From an uncultured Allobosea sp. (lineage in GTDB: Bacteria; Pseudomonadota; Alphaproteobacteria; Rhizobiales; Beijerinckiaceae): a DNA stretch of 64,000 nt. Shown one piece after another: positions 1 to 7,582 of the stretch. A model generated the notes under the pieces. That model was not told the origin of the DNA. It made no database searches and saw only the letters and a program-made list of their open reading frames with translations. The stretch is from positions 1-64,000 of the forward strand of contig NZ_CAMFKW010000024.1 of assembly GCF_945957345.1 (NCBI RefSeq), in the 5' to 3' direction. The position numbers and the translations under genes are program-made. Within the stretch, counting starts at the first letter, position 1, and the number at the start of each line of letters is the position of its first letter.

Positions 1-71
1 TCGCCAAGGACGCCTACAAGCCGTTCGAAGGCATCGTCTCGAAGGCCGTCCCGGCCGCTCCGAAGGCGTGA
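1..71 (+). CDS. C-terminal tail of a phasin-like protein (5' end outside the window)
   Basis: Only the last 22 codons are present, reading in the third frame to a TGA at 69-71. The tail is Ala/Lys/Pro-rich (ends KAVPAAPKA) and contains KPFEGIVSKAV, which resembles the C-terminus of phasin-family granule-associated proteins of Hyphomicrobiales. A strong terminator follows at once, so this is the end of its transcript. The call rests on a short tail and could be wrong; the gene boundary is firm. Confidence 0.45.
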   Translation, partial: AKDAYKPFEGIVSKAVPAAPKA

Positions 72-127
72 TTTCGGCCGGCGGCCGATAGGCCGCCGAG
101 GCTTTGTGAGTTCAGTTGCGTTTTGAG

Positions 128-154
128 AACCCCGGCCGCGAGGCCGGGGTTTTT
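128..154 (+). terminator. Rho-independent terminator of the phasin-like gene
   Basis: Eight-base GC stem CCCCGGCC / GGCCGGGG with a GCGA loop, extended by two A-T pairs and followed by a T-run (150-154). It lies 57 bases after the stop codon of the upstream gene. Confidence 0.9.
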
Positions 155-324
155 CGTTGGGCGGTGGGTGCGCCGATTGGGACTTGAAGCTCGGGTGGCT
201 TCAGCTTGTAGACGAGAGGTCCTGCTATCGCACTGAGCCGGAGACCGCGTTTTGTTCGAGATCGAGATTGCCGCTTATCCGGCCGTGCCGGCCAAGGCTG
301 CGTGAACCACCGGCCGGATCAAGC

Positions 325-915
325 ATGCTGAAATTCGTGCGCTATGCAGCCTGGGCGCTCGTCCTGATCGTCGGCTTCGTTTCCACTTCGATCCTGATGG
401 GCTGGTGGGTATCGGATCGCTCCCGGACGGAGCTGCCGCCCGCGATCGGGGGCGCGTTCAGCCTGGTCGATCACACCGGCAAGGCGGTGACCGACGCCGA
501 TTTCCGGGGCAGCCCGCTCGCAGTGTTCTTCGGCTTCACTCATTGCCCGGAAGTCTGTCCGACCACGCTGCTGCGATTGAATAATCTGACCCGGCAACTG
601 GGGACGGATGCGGCGCGGTTGAAAATCCTGCTGATCACGGTCGATCCGGAGCGCGACACGCCCGCGCAACTCGCGCTCTATCTGCAATCCTTCGATCCCG
701 TCGTGATCGGTCTCACGGGATCGCAGGCGCAGATCGATGCGGCGCTGCAGGCCTACAAGGCCTATGCGAAGAAGGTCCCTGTCGATGGTGGCTACACCAT
801 GTACCATACGGCCAACGTCTACCTCATGACCGGCGACGGGGCCTACCGCACGATGATCGACTATCACGAGGCCGATTCATCCGCGCTGGCCAAATTGCGG
901 ATGTTGCTGCGCTGA
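325..915 (+). CDS. SCO1/SenC/PrrC family copper chaperone
   Basis: 196-residue, membrane-anchored thioredoxin-like protein of the SCO1/SenC family, which delivers copper to the CuA centre of cytochrome c oxidase on the periplasmic face. An N-terminal transmembrane segment spans about residues 4-28. The copper ligands are visible: CPEVC (Cys74, Cys78) and the distal His161 in MYHTANVYL. The reading frame is open upstream to 157, but the upstream part is Arg/Pro/Cys-rich without signal features, so the ATG at 325, just before the membrane anchor, was chosen. No cytochrome oxidase genes are adjacent. A hairpin terminator follows, shared with the convergent gene. Confidence 0.93.
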   Translation: MLKFVRYAAWALVLIVGFVSTSILMGWWVSDRSRTELPPAIGGAFSLVDHTGKAVTDADFRGSPLAVFFGFTHCPEVCPTTLLRLNNLTRQLGTDAARLKILLITVDPERDTPAQLALYLQSFDPVVIGLTGSQAQIDAALQAYKAYAKKVPVDGGYTMYHTANVYLMTGDGAYRTMIDYHEADSSALAKLRMLLR

Positions 916-944
916 GGGCGATCGTCGAAAGCCTGGTACGACAT

Positions 945-974
945 AAAAAAAGCCCGGTCGGAGACCGGGCTTTC
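945..974. terminator. Bidirectional terminator between convergent genes
   Basis: Stem AAAGCCCGGT / ACCGGGCTTT with a short loop, flanked by an A-run on the left and T's on the right, so it can end transcription from the SCO1 gene (+) and from the L,D-transpeptidase gene (-). Confidence 0.88.
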
Positions 975-1002
975 GGTAGGCTGGTGCAACTCCTCCGCGA
1001 CC

Positions 1003-1680
1003 TCAGGCCGGGAGGACGACGACCTTTGTCTTCACCGGCGTCTGATCGTAGAGATCGATCATGTCTTGGCTGAGCAGGCCGACGCAGCCGCTGGTGATGC
1101 CGGAGCCGATCGATTCCTCATCGCTCGACGCATAGATCGTGTACAGCGTGTACTTGCCGTTCTGGTAGAGATGCAGCGTGCGGGCGCCGAGCGGGTTGTC
1201 GAGCCCGCCCGGCATGCCGCGCGCGTATTTGGCGGCTTCGGGCTGGCGCTTGATCATTTCCGCAGGCGGCGTCCAGGTCGCCCATTCCGACTTGCGCCCG
1301 ACATAGGCATCGCCGCTCCAGCGGAAGCCGTCGCGGCCGACATTGGCGCCGTAGCGGGTGGCGTTGCCGCCGCCCTCAATGCGATAGACGTAGTAATTGG
1401 CGGGATCGACGACGATCGTGCCCGGCTCTTCCTTGCTCTCGTAGCGGACGGTGCGGCGCCAATATTTCCGGTCGACCTTCGTAATGTCGGCGGCGGGAAT
1501 CGCGAATTTCTTGTCGGGCACGGGCCCGTACATCTGCTGCGCTTCGGCGAGGCTCATGCCGTCGCCGGCGCAGCCGGCGAGACCCAACGCGCCGAGGCTG
1601 ACGGCCGAGCCGACCAGAAACGACCGGCGGTCGACAAGGCCCGACCGACGGGCATCGGCATTCCTACCATCGATGATCAT
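1003..1680 (-). CDS. L,D-transpeptidase (YkuD) family Tat lipoprotein with a degenerate active site
   Basis: 225-residue YkuD/ErfK-family protein. N-terminus: twin-arginine motif DRRSFLVG, hydrophobic stretch, then a lipobox LAGC, so probably a Tat-exported lipoprotein. YkuD enzymes cross-link peptidoglycan (3-3 links) or attach proteins to it through a Cys with a conserved His and Arg. Compared with the paralogue encoded at 2237-2956, the nucleophile Cys is kept (TSGCVGL, about residue 199), but the catalytic His is Tyr (TIYASSDE where the paralogue has RIHGTFEP) and the Arg after GC(I/V) is Gly. It may be inactive, use other residues, or have a structural role. The start at 1680 puts the Tat motif near the N-terminus; longer reading frames to 1803 add an unlikely leader. 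Confidence 0.87.
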   Translation of the reverse strand: MIIDGRNADARRSGLVDRRSFLVGSAVSLGALGLAGCAGDGMSLAEAQQMYGPVPDKKFAIPAADITKVDRKYWRRTVRYESKEEPGTIVVDPANYYVYRIEGGGNATRYGANVGRDGFRWSGDAYVGRKSEWATWTPPAEMIKRQPEAAKYARGMPGGLDNPLGARTLHLYQNGKYTLYTIYASSDEESIGSGITSGCVGLLSQDMIDLYDQTPVKTKVVVLPA

Positions 1681-1803
1681 GATCTTGGACTTCCCATGTC
1701 CTGCTGCCCGACGAGGCTCTGCTCCGGCATGCACTGTTTGATGTCTTAACCGGGCGGAGATTGCCGCCAGATGGCCTGGCTGGCAAGCGTGTCTGCCTAT
1801 CAT

Positions 1804-1831
1804 AAAAAGAGCGACGGTTGCCCGTCGCTCT
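1804..1831 (-). terminator. Terminator of the Gly/Pro-rich small protein gene
   Basis: Ten-base stem AGAGCGACGG / CCGTCGCTCT with a 4-base loop. On the minus strand it is followed by a T-run (A's at 1804-1807), directly after the stop codon of the minus-strand gene. Confidence 0.88.
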
Positions 1832-1836
1832 GGGGA

Positions 1837-2148
1837 TTACCACCAGCCGGGGGGCGGCGGGGGAGGAGCATAGTAGCGCGGCGGGGGCGGACCCCAGCCG
1901 GGGCCGGGGCCGTAGCCGGGCGGCGGACCGTAGCCGCGCGGCGGGCCGTAACCGCGGCCATAGCGCTGCTGGCGCATGGTCTCTTCCATGATCATGTGGC
2001 GCCGCTCGGCGGCAGCCGACCAGGAATATTCGGCGGGCGCCTTGTCGAGGCGTTCGGCCAGGCTCTTCGGCAGGGCCTCGGAGGCCATGGCCGGCGCGGC
2101 CAGCGCGCTCCCGGCTGCAATCGTGGCGAAAATCAACAGCTTGCGCAT
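1837..2148 (-). CDS. Small secreted Gly/Pro/Tyr-rich protein
   Basis: 103 residues. A clear Sec signal peptide (MRKLLIFATIAAGSALAAPA, probable cleavage after AMA near residue 22) precedes a short charged segment (about 25-60) and a low-complexity C-terminal half built of GYGPP/PPP-type repeats ending in PGWW. No catalytic motif. Such exported proteins are common in Bosea and relatives and their function is unknown. It has its own terminator and lies between two L,D-transpeptidase genes on the same strand, so a cell-envelope role is plausible but only inferred. An AGGAG-type ribosome site precedes the ATG. Confidence 0.8.
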   Translation of the reverse strand: MRKLLIFATIAAGSALAAPAMASEALPKSLAERLDKAPAEYSWSAAAERRHMIMEETMRQQRYGRGYGPPRGYGPPPGYGPGPGWGPPPPRYYAPPPPPPGWW

Positions 2149-2236
2149 GGCAAACTCCTTTCGATACTCATCAAATCACAGGGATGCTCAACGGAACGTG
2201 AACCGCTTCGTTGTCTGCCGTTCATCTGGGCGGCAG

Positions 2237-2956
2237 TCACACGGGCAGCACCGTCACGGGCGTGCCGAGCGAGACACGTGCATAGAGATGCGCGATGTCC
2301 TGGTTGATCATGCGGATGCAGCCCGACGAGACGTTCGTGCCGACCGTGTAGGGCTCGAAGGTGCCGTGGATGCGATAGCCGAGATCCCGGCCTTCGCCGA
2401 AAAGATACATCGTGCGTGCACCCAGCGGGCTTTTCGAGCCACCGCGCACGCCGAGTCCGCGCGGCGTCTGCTCGAGCTGGGCCCTGATCTCGGGATCGCG
2501 CGCGATCATCTCGGGAGGCGGGACCCAGTCGGCCCAGTCGCGTTTCATGTTGATCCGGGCCGCGCCCGACCAGCCGAAGCCCTCGCGCCCGACGCCGACG
2601 CCGTATTGCGTCGCGACGCGCGGCGATTCGATGAAATAGAGATGATAGCCGGCGGGATCGACCACGATGGAGCCCGGCTTGTCGTCGCGCGGAAAAGCGA
2701 CCGTCTGCCGAAGGAAGCGGGGATCGATGCGCTGATAGTCGATCGCCGAGATCGGAAAGCGCTCGCCGGGATAATCGGCATAGATATCGGCATAGTTCGG
2801 CCGGGCTAGCGTGCGCGTGACGAGGCCCTGCGGCTTTGGGGCGACCGGGCTGGTGTTGAGCTCGGGCAACGCGACGATGCTGCGCGATCCGCAGCCGGCC
2901 AGGCTTGCCGCCGTGAGGGACAGGGCGGGGAAGGTGAACGAGCGGCGCGTCAGCAT
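2237..2956 (-). CDS. L,D-transpeptidase (YkuD family), Tat lipoprotein
   Basis: 239 residues. N-terminus has a twin-arginine motif (LTRRSFTF) and a lipobox (LAGC), then a YkuD domain from about residue 90 to the end. The active-site residues are intact: His197 in RIHGTF, then SSGCIRM with the nucleophile Cys213 and the Arg two residues on. Such enzymes form 3-3 cross-links in periplasmic peptidoglycan or anchor envelope proteins. The ATG at 2956 was chosen because GAGAG lies upstream and the Tat motif then falls at residues 4-5. It is a paralogue of the protein encoded at 1003-1680, with the same overall architecture. Confidence 0.92.
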   Translation of the reverse strand: MLTRRSFTFPALSLTAASLAGCGSRSIVALPELNTSPVAPKPQGLVTRTLARPNYADIYADYPGERFPISAIDYQRIDPRFLRQTVAFPRDDKPGSIVVDPAGYHLYFIESPRVATQYGVGVGREGFGWSGAARINMKRDWADWVPPPEMIARDPEIRAQLEQTPRGLGVRGGSKSPLGARTMYLFGEGRDLGYRIHGTFEPYTVGTNVSSGCIRMINQDIAHLYARVSLGTPVTVLPV

Positions 2957-3169
2957 CGGGTATCTCTCGGGCAGTCCTGAGGAGATACATCGGCTTGGAT
3001 GGTTACTGTTGGGTGAACCCTTGATCCGGGTGCTGGTCACAGATCGTTAAGGGGCGGCGGAGAGAGGCGTTCCAACGGCGGCAAAGGGTCGAAGCGGACA
3101 TGCGGGAGTTGGAAGCCGTTGCGCCGATGTTAGGGCTGTAGGCAGCCTCATCAGCGGCCGGACATGCTT

Positions 3170-3183
3170 TTGATTTGTATCAA
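3170..3183 (+). promoter_or_regulatory. FNR/FixK-type box (TTGAT-N4-ATCAA)
   Basis: The sequence TTGATTTGTATCAA is a perfect dyad matching the Crp/Fnr-family oxygen-response consensus used by FnrN/FixK in Hyphomicrobiales. It lies 58 bases before the start codon of the PilZ gene, a usual position for activation. It is also between that gene and the divergent L,D-transpeptidase. Confidence 0.78.
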
Positions 3184-3241
3184 GGGATGGATGGGCTACC
3201 TTGGGTAATGATCGGCCGGCTTGCCGCGGTGAGTACCCTGC

Positions 3242-4456
3242 ATGAGTCAATCCAACAGCCCAGTTCTTGGCGCCAGCGTCGCGGTGTTTTCGGTCGAAAG
3301 CCAAGCAGGGGCGGAACTGTTGAGCGGTCTTGAAAGGCATGTAGGGACCTTTGCGTCGATCGTCGGCGATCTTCAGGAGTTGGACGCGATCATTAAGCGC
3401 CAACCTCTCGAAGCCATCATTTGCATGGGCGGGAACGCTGAAAGCGCCCTGCCGCTCATCGATGAGGTCCAGTCTTGCGTGGCAGGTCGTGTCCCCATCA
3501 TTCTAGTCGCGCCAAGTCGCCACCAGAATGCCGTGATCCAGGGATTTCGACGCGGCATGAGCGACGTGGTGCTCATGGACGACGCTTGCGTGGCGGAGAT
3601 TGGCGAGGCGATCGAGAGGATCAGAAAAAAACGCGATCTATCCAGCCATCATGCCTCTGACTTTTGGGAGCAGAGTTCGCGACTCCTTTCTCCCCAAGAC
3701 CTACTGCACAAAATCGATGAAAATATGCGCCAATCGAGGGGGACGATCGGCGTTCTTTCCATACAAATCGTCGAGGTCGGCTATTTCGCGCGGAAATTCG
3801 GACTCGCTGCCGTCGAAGAATTGACGCGTGAGTTCGCAAAGCGGCTCCTCCTCGCGATTTCAGAGTCGGGATATTTTTGCCGAAGGCCGGACTCAACATT
3901 CGTGGTCGCGCTGAATGCCGTCGCAACGACTGCCGCGCTCGAAATGAAGATCGGTCAGATCGCAAACGAAGTCAGCTTCTTGGCGACGGTGAGCGATCTC
4001 GATTTTAGAATCGAATGCGTGACCGGGGCTTGCGACCCAAGCATTGCGGAGGAGGCCCTATCCGCCGTGGAACGGGCGGACGCATCGCTCAAGGAAGCAA
4101 TCGCCAGGCAGGTGAGCTACCATATTGGCGGCTCAGGGATCGATGGTTTGCCGCTGCGATATTCGTTGGTTCGTCGCAAGAGGCGGAATGCAGAACGCCG
4201 CGGCGGAGAACGTCAGTCGGTCCATAGGCGAGCCAAGTTCTTCCTGGATCATCTGAATGCATCCGTCGAATGCATTGTCCTTGATGTGTCGCGCAGCGGG
4301 GCCCGGTTGCGGATTACCGATAGCTTGATGCTGCCAGATGAATTCGACCTGCTGCTGTCCTACCAAGGCGAGCGTCAGCGAGTCCGCCTGCGGTGGCGGC
4401 GGCACAAGGACATCGGCGTTGAGTTCATAAAGCCAAGCGCATCTGCGCCGGTCTAG
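3242..4456 (+). CDS. PilZ-domain c-di-GMP effector with degenerate receiver and GGDEF-like regions
   Basis: 404 residues in three parts. Residues about 10-125 look like a response-regulator receiver fold without a clear phospho-acceptor site. Residues about 150-290 resemble a diguanylate-cyclase fold but lack the GGDEF signature (the region reads FCRRPDSTFVVAL), so no cyclase activity is expected. Residues about 308-400 are a PilZ domain: an Arg-rich RxxxR-type segment (ERQSVHRRAKF) and the DVSRSG motif (D/NxSxxG) about 20 residues later, the two c-di-GMP contact sites. It probably reads c-di-GMP rather than making it. The gene is visibly richer in A/T than its neighbours and stands alone behind an FNR/FixK box. 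The ATG at 3242 follows a GGTGAG. Confidence 0.8.
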   Translation: MSQSNSPVLGASVAVFSVESQAGAELLSGLERHVGTFASIVGDLQELDAIIKRQPLEAIICMGGNAESALPLIDEVQSCVAGRVPIILVAPSRHQNAVIQGFRRGMSDVVLMDDACVAEIGEAIERIRKKRDLSSHHASDFWEQSSRLLSPQDLLHKIDENMRQSRGTIGVLSIQIVEVGYFARKFGLAAVEELTREFAKRLLLAISESGYFCRRPDSTFVVALNAVATTAALEMKIGQIANEVSFLATVSDLDFRIECVTGACDPSIAEEALSAVERADASLKEAIARQVSYHIGGSGIDGLPLRYSLVRRKRRNAERRGGERQSVHRRAKFFLDHLNASVECIVLDVSRSGARLRITDSLMLPDEFDLLLSYQGERQRVRLRWRRHKDIGVEFIKPSASAPV

Positions 4457-4748
4457 GTTGCCCGCATCGGCGCTCGATCTCGGAGTCCTCGGCTGCCGCC
4501 CGCGTTGGGGCAGTTTGCCGCACCCTAAGCCGGCGCTTGGGGCGTGCCTTAATTTCCGCCAAGGGTCGAAAGCTGCCGCTGGACTATTCCAGGTGCGAGC
4601 CCGCCCGGCAGCATTGATCCGGCGGGTAATTCCTGCCAACAGGGTCTTCGCTGCTCTGGGCTTGGAGAGCGCTGGTCGGCAGGGTGCCGTTCCTGCCGGC
4701 AGCGCAGAGGCCACTCTCCAGCACAGGCCGTTCGATGACGGGGAGCCC

Positions 4749-5240
4749 ATGAGCCGGCTGGACAGTTTCATTCGTCGCCTCGAAGCGCAGCGCACGATCC
4801 TGAACTGGGCCGCGGCCTCGATCCAGGGGCGGAGCGGGCTTGCGCTCGAACTCGGCCTCGGCAACGGGCGGACATATGACCACCTCCGGGAATTGCTGCC
4901 GGGCCGCGAGATCTACGTGTTCGAGCGCGATCCGCATCCCAACCCGCTGTCGAGGCCGCCCGCACGCTTCCTCGTCGTCGGGGATATGGCGGAGACGCTC
5001 CCCGTCTTCGAAGGCGAGCACGGGGCGGCTGCGGCGTTGATCCATGTCGATGTCACCACCGGCGTTCCCGAACGGGACAAGATCGCATTCGCCTGGCTGC
5101 CGGCCCGCGTCGCGGCGCTGGCGATGCCCGGGGCGATCATCGTGAGCGGCTGGGCATTGGAGCACGACGCGCTGGAAGTGCTTCCCTTGCCCGAAGGCAT
5201 CCCGGAAGGGCGGTATTTCGCCTATCGGCGCGCCGGCTGA
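4749..5240 (+). CDS. Small class I SAM-dependent methyltransferase
   Basis: 163 residues. Residues about 25-60 carry the SAM-binding motif I (LALELGLGNGRTYDHL) followed by an acidic strand end (IYVFERDP), typical of Rossmann methyltransferases. The rest fits the small class I family that takes S-adenosylmethionine; its acceptor is unknown. The ATG at 4749 has GGGAG six bases upstream; the frame is open further upstream to 4458 but that part has no conserved look. The 292 bases between this gene and the PilZ stop codon (4457-4748) show no other gene that I can support. Confidence 0.8.
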   Translation: MSRLDSFIRRLEAQRTILNWAAASIQGRSGLALELGLGNGRTYDHLRELLPGREIYVFERDPHPNPLSRPPARFLVVGDMAETLPVFEGEHGAAAALIHVDVTTGVPERDKIAFAWLPARVAALAMPGAIIVSGWALEHDALEVLPLPEGIPEGRYFAYRRAG

Positions 5241-5443
5241 GAAACCGGCGACGAGCTTCCTTCCCGGAAGCGCGGGCGGCAGCTTTGAGGCGAGGGCGAG
5301 CAGGATCGTATCTGCTTCCTCCGTCCCGTCTTATGATGGCGCATAGCCGTTTCCTGATTTGAACCGATTGAAAATGCGGCCGGTTGGGGGCATCTCTAGG
5401 GCGTGCGCCGCCGTCGCGGCGCCGAGAGGTTCCGGTCCCCGCC

Positions 5444-6973
5444 ATGCTCGACAAGTCCGCGCCGCCCCGCACGCTCAAGCTCAATGCTGCCGACAATGTC
5501 GTCGTCGCCGTCGATCCCGTCGATCTCGGCGTGACCGCGGCCGGCGTCGAGGCGCTGAAACGCATCCCGCGCGGGCACAAGATGGCGATCGCGCCGATCG
5601 CCAAGGACCAGCCTATCCGCAAGTTCGGCCAGATCATCGGCTTCGCGACGGCCGATATCCTGCCGGGTGACTGGGTGCACGAGCATAATACCGGCTTCCA
5701 TGCCTTCGACCGCGACTACGCCTTCGCGCAGGAGGCCAAGCCGGAGTTCGTGCTGCCGGTCGAGCAGCAGGCGACCTTCGAGGGCTTCCGCCGCACCAAT
5801 GGCAAGGCCGGCACGCGCAACTATGTGGGCATCCTGACCTCTGTGAACTGCTCGGCCTCTGCCGCGCGCTTCATGGCCGAGGAGGTGAAGCGCTCCGGGC
5901 TGCTCGCCGATTATCCCAATGTCGACGGCGTGATCGCGCTGACCCACGGCACCGGCTGCGGCATCGACTACAATGGCGAAAGCTTCGAGGTGCTGAAGCG
6001 CACGACCTGGGGCTATGCCTGCAACCCCAACATGGCGGCGGTGCTGGTCGTCGGGCTCGGCTGCGAGGGCTTCCAGATCAGCCGCATGAAGGAAGCCTAT
6101 GGCGTCACCGAGAGCGACGTCTTCCGCACGCTGACGATCCAGGAGACCGGCGGCACCAAGAAGGCCGTCGCCGCCGGCATCGATGCGCTGAAGACCATGC
6201 TACCGATCGCCAACCGGGCGGTGCGTGAGACGGTGCCGGCTTCCGAACTGATGCTGGCCCTTCAATGCGGCGGCTCGGACGGCTATTCCGGCATCACCGC
6301 CAATCCGGCGCTGGGTGCGGCCGTCGACATCCTCGTCGAGCATGGCGGCACGGCGATCCTCTCCGAGACGCCCGAGATTTACGGTGCCGAGCATCTGCTG
6401 ACGCGCCGCGCCGCGACGCGCGAGGTCGGCGAGAAGCTCGTCGGCATCATCAAATGGTGGGAGGATTATACGGAGCGCGCCCGGATGAGCATGAACAACA
6501 ACCCCTCGCCGGGAAACAAGGCGGGCGGGCTCACCACCATCCTGGAGAAGTCGCTGGGCGCGGCGGCGAAGGGCGGCACCAAGACGCTCTCGGCGGTTTA
6601 CCACTATGCCGAGCCGGTGAGGGAGAAGGGTTTCGTCTATATGGACACGCCCGGCTACGATCCCGTCGCGGCGACGGGACAGGTCGCTGGCGGCTCGAAC
6701 ATCCTGGCCTTCACGACCGGCCGCGGCTCGGCCTATGGCTGCAAGCCGACGCCCTCGGTGAAGCTCGCGACCAATACGCCGATCTACGAGAAGATGATCG
6801 ACGACATGGACATCAATTGCGGCGACGTGCTCGACGGCGTCTCGCTGGAGCAGAAGGGCCGCGAGATCTTCGAGAAGCTGCTCAAGGTCGCCTCAGGTGA
6901 GCGGACCAAATCCGAAGAGCTCGGCTATGGCGACGCCGAATACGTGCCTTGGCAGATCGGCGCGACGATGTAG
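5444..6973 (+). CDS. UxaA/GarD family dehydratase (altronate or galactarate dehydratase)
   Basis: 509 residues, the full length of the UxaA family. An N-terminal SAF-like domain (about 12-95) precedes the large catalytic domain with conserved Cys and His (GYACNPNMAAVLVVGLGCEG, THGTGCGIDY). These iron-dependent enzymes dehydrate D-altronate to 2-keto-3-deoxygluconate, or D-galactarate to the 5-keto-4-deoxy acid. Which sugar acid is used here cannot be told from the sequence, and no other uronate genes are near. The ATG at 5444 fits the family N-terminus (MLDKSAPPRTLKLN); a longer frame from 5384 adds an Arg/Pro leader. Confidence 0.88.
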   Translation: MLDKSAPPRTLKLNAADNVVVAVDPVDLGVTAAGVEALKRIPRGHKMAIAPIAKDQPIRKFGQIIGFATADILPGDWVHEHNTGFHAFDRDYAFAQEAKPEFVLPVEQQATFEGFRRTNGKAGTRNYVGILTSVNCSASAARFMAEEVKRSGLLADYPNVDGVIALTHGTGCGIDYNGESFEVLKRTTWGYACNPNMAAVLVVGLGCEGFQISRMKEAYGVTESDVFRTLTIQETGGTKKAVAAGIDALKTMLPIANRAVRETVPASELMLALQCGGSDGYSGITANPALGAAVDILVEHGGTAILSETPEIYGAEHLLTRRAATREVGEKLVGIIKWWEDYTERARMSMNNNPSPGNKAGGLTTILEKSLGAAAKGGTKTLSAVYHYAEPVREKGFVYMDTPGYDPVAATGQVAGGSNILAFTTGRGSAYGCKPTPSVKLATNTPIYEKMIDDMDINCGDVLDGVSLEQKGREIFEKLLKVASGERTKSEELGYGDAEYVPWQIGATM

Positions 6974-7068
6974 TTTTTTAGTGCGCCGGTTGAACCCGGC
7001 GCGCGACCGAGGCGACCAAGGATGGCTCCGGCGCTGCCGGGGCCATTCCTTTATCGGCCCGGATTTCC

Positions 7069-7461
7069 ATGAAGACCTTCTTCCTCGTCACCGTCCCGCG
7101 CGTCCTGCTCGGGGTGATCTTCCTGATCAGCGCCGTCGACGGCTTCTGGTGGCTGGCCACCGGCGCGAACCTGATCCATCCGCCAACCAGCCCGCGCGGC
7201 GTCGTGTTCGAGACGGCTCTGCAGGATTCCGGCTTTCTCTGGCCCTTCATCAAGGCCGTCAACCTCACCGGCGCGCTGAGCCTGATCTCGAATGTCGTGC
7301 CGGCCTTCGGGCTCGCGCTGATCGCCCCGGTCATGGCTGTGATCGTGTTGTTCCACATCACGATCAACCCGCAGGGTCTGCCGGTCGCCGCGATCCTCGT
7401 GGTGCTCGGCTCGATGCTGGTCTGGGCCTATCGCGACCGCTACGCGGCGCTGTTCCGGTAA
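7069..7461 (+). CDS. DoxX-like small membrane protein
   Basis: 130 residues with four hydrophobic segments (about 7-26, 62-80, 84-102, 106-124), the layout of the DoxX/DUF417-like family of inner-membrane proteins. The conserved start MKTFFLVTVPRVLLGVIFL and the ITINPQGLP loop fit this family. Function in the cell is not known. A copy of the 93-base cloverleaf repeat follows 19 bases after the stop codon. Confidence 0.75.
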   Translation: MKTFFLVTVPRVLLGVIFLISAVDGFWWLATGANLIHPPTSPRGVVFETALQDSGFLWPFIKAVNLTGALSLISNVVPAFGLALIAPVMAVIVLFHITINPQGLPVAAILVVLGSMLVWAYRDRYAALFR

Positions 7462-7480
7462 GTCCTGCGGCCCACTCTCG

Positions 7481-7573
7481 CGTCATGGTCGGGCTTGTCC
7501 CGACCATCCACGTCTTCGCTGGTCGGGGCTTGCATTCAAGACGCGGGTGCTCGCCACGAGGGCGAGCATGACG
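7481..7573 (-). repeat. Dispersed cloverleaf repeat, family A, copy 1 (inverted)
   Basis: About 93 bases with outer arms CGTCATG / CATGACG and three internal hairpins: one around GGTCGGGC/GCCCGACC, one around CCACGTCTT/AAGACG, one around GCTCGCC/GGCGAGC. The same unit recurs at 24768, 29895 and 61788, here in the opposite orientation. It sits between the convergent DoxX-like and aminotransferase genes. Confidence 0.85.
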
Positions 7574-7582
7574 GTTTGTCGG

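Noticed and set aside
5384-5443. Upstream in-frame extension of the UxaA-type dehydratase
   Set aside because: Arg/Pro-rich leader with no family similarity; family start fits 5444.
6980-7005. GC-rich hairpin after the UxaA-type gene as terminator
   Set aside because: The T-run lies before the hairpin, not after it; neither strand has the hairpin-then-T order.
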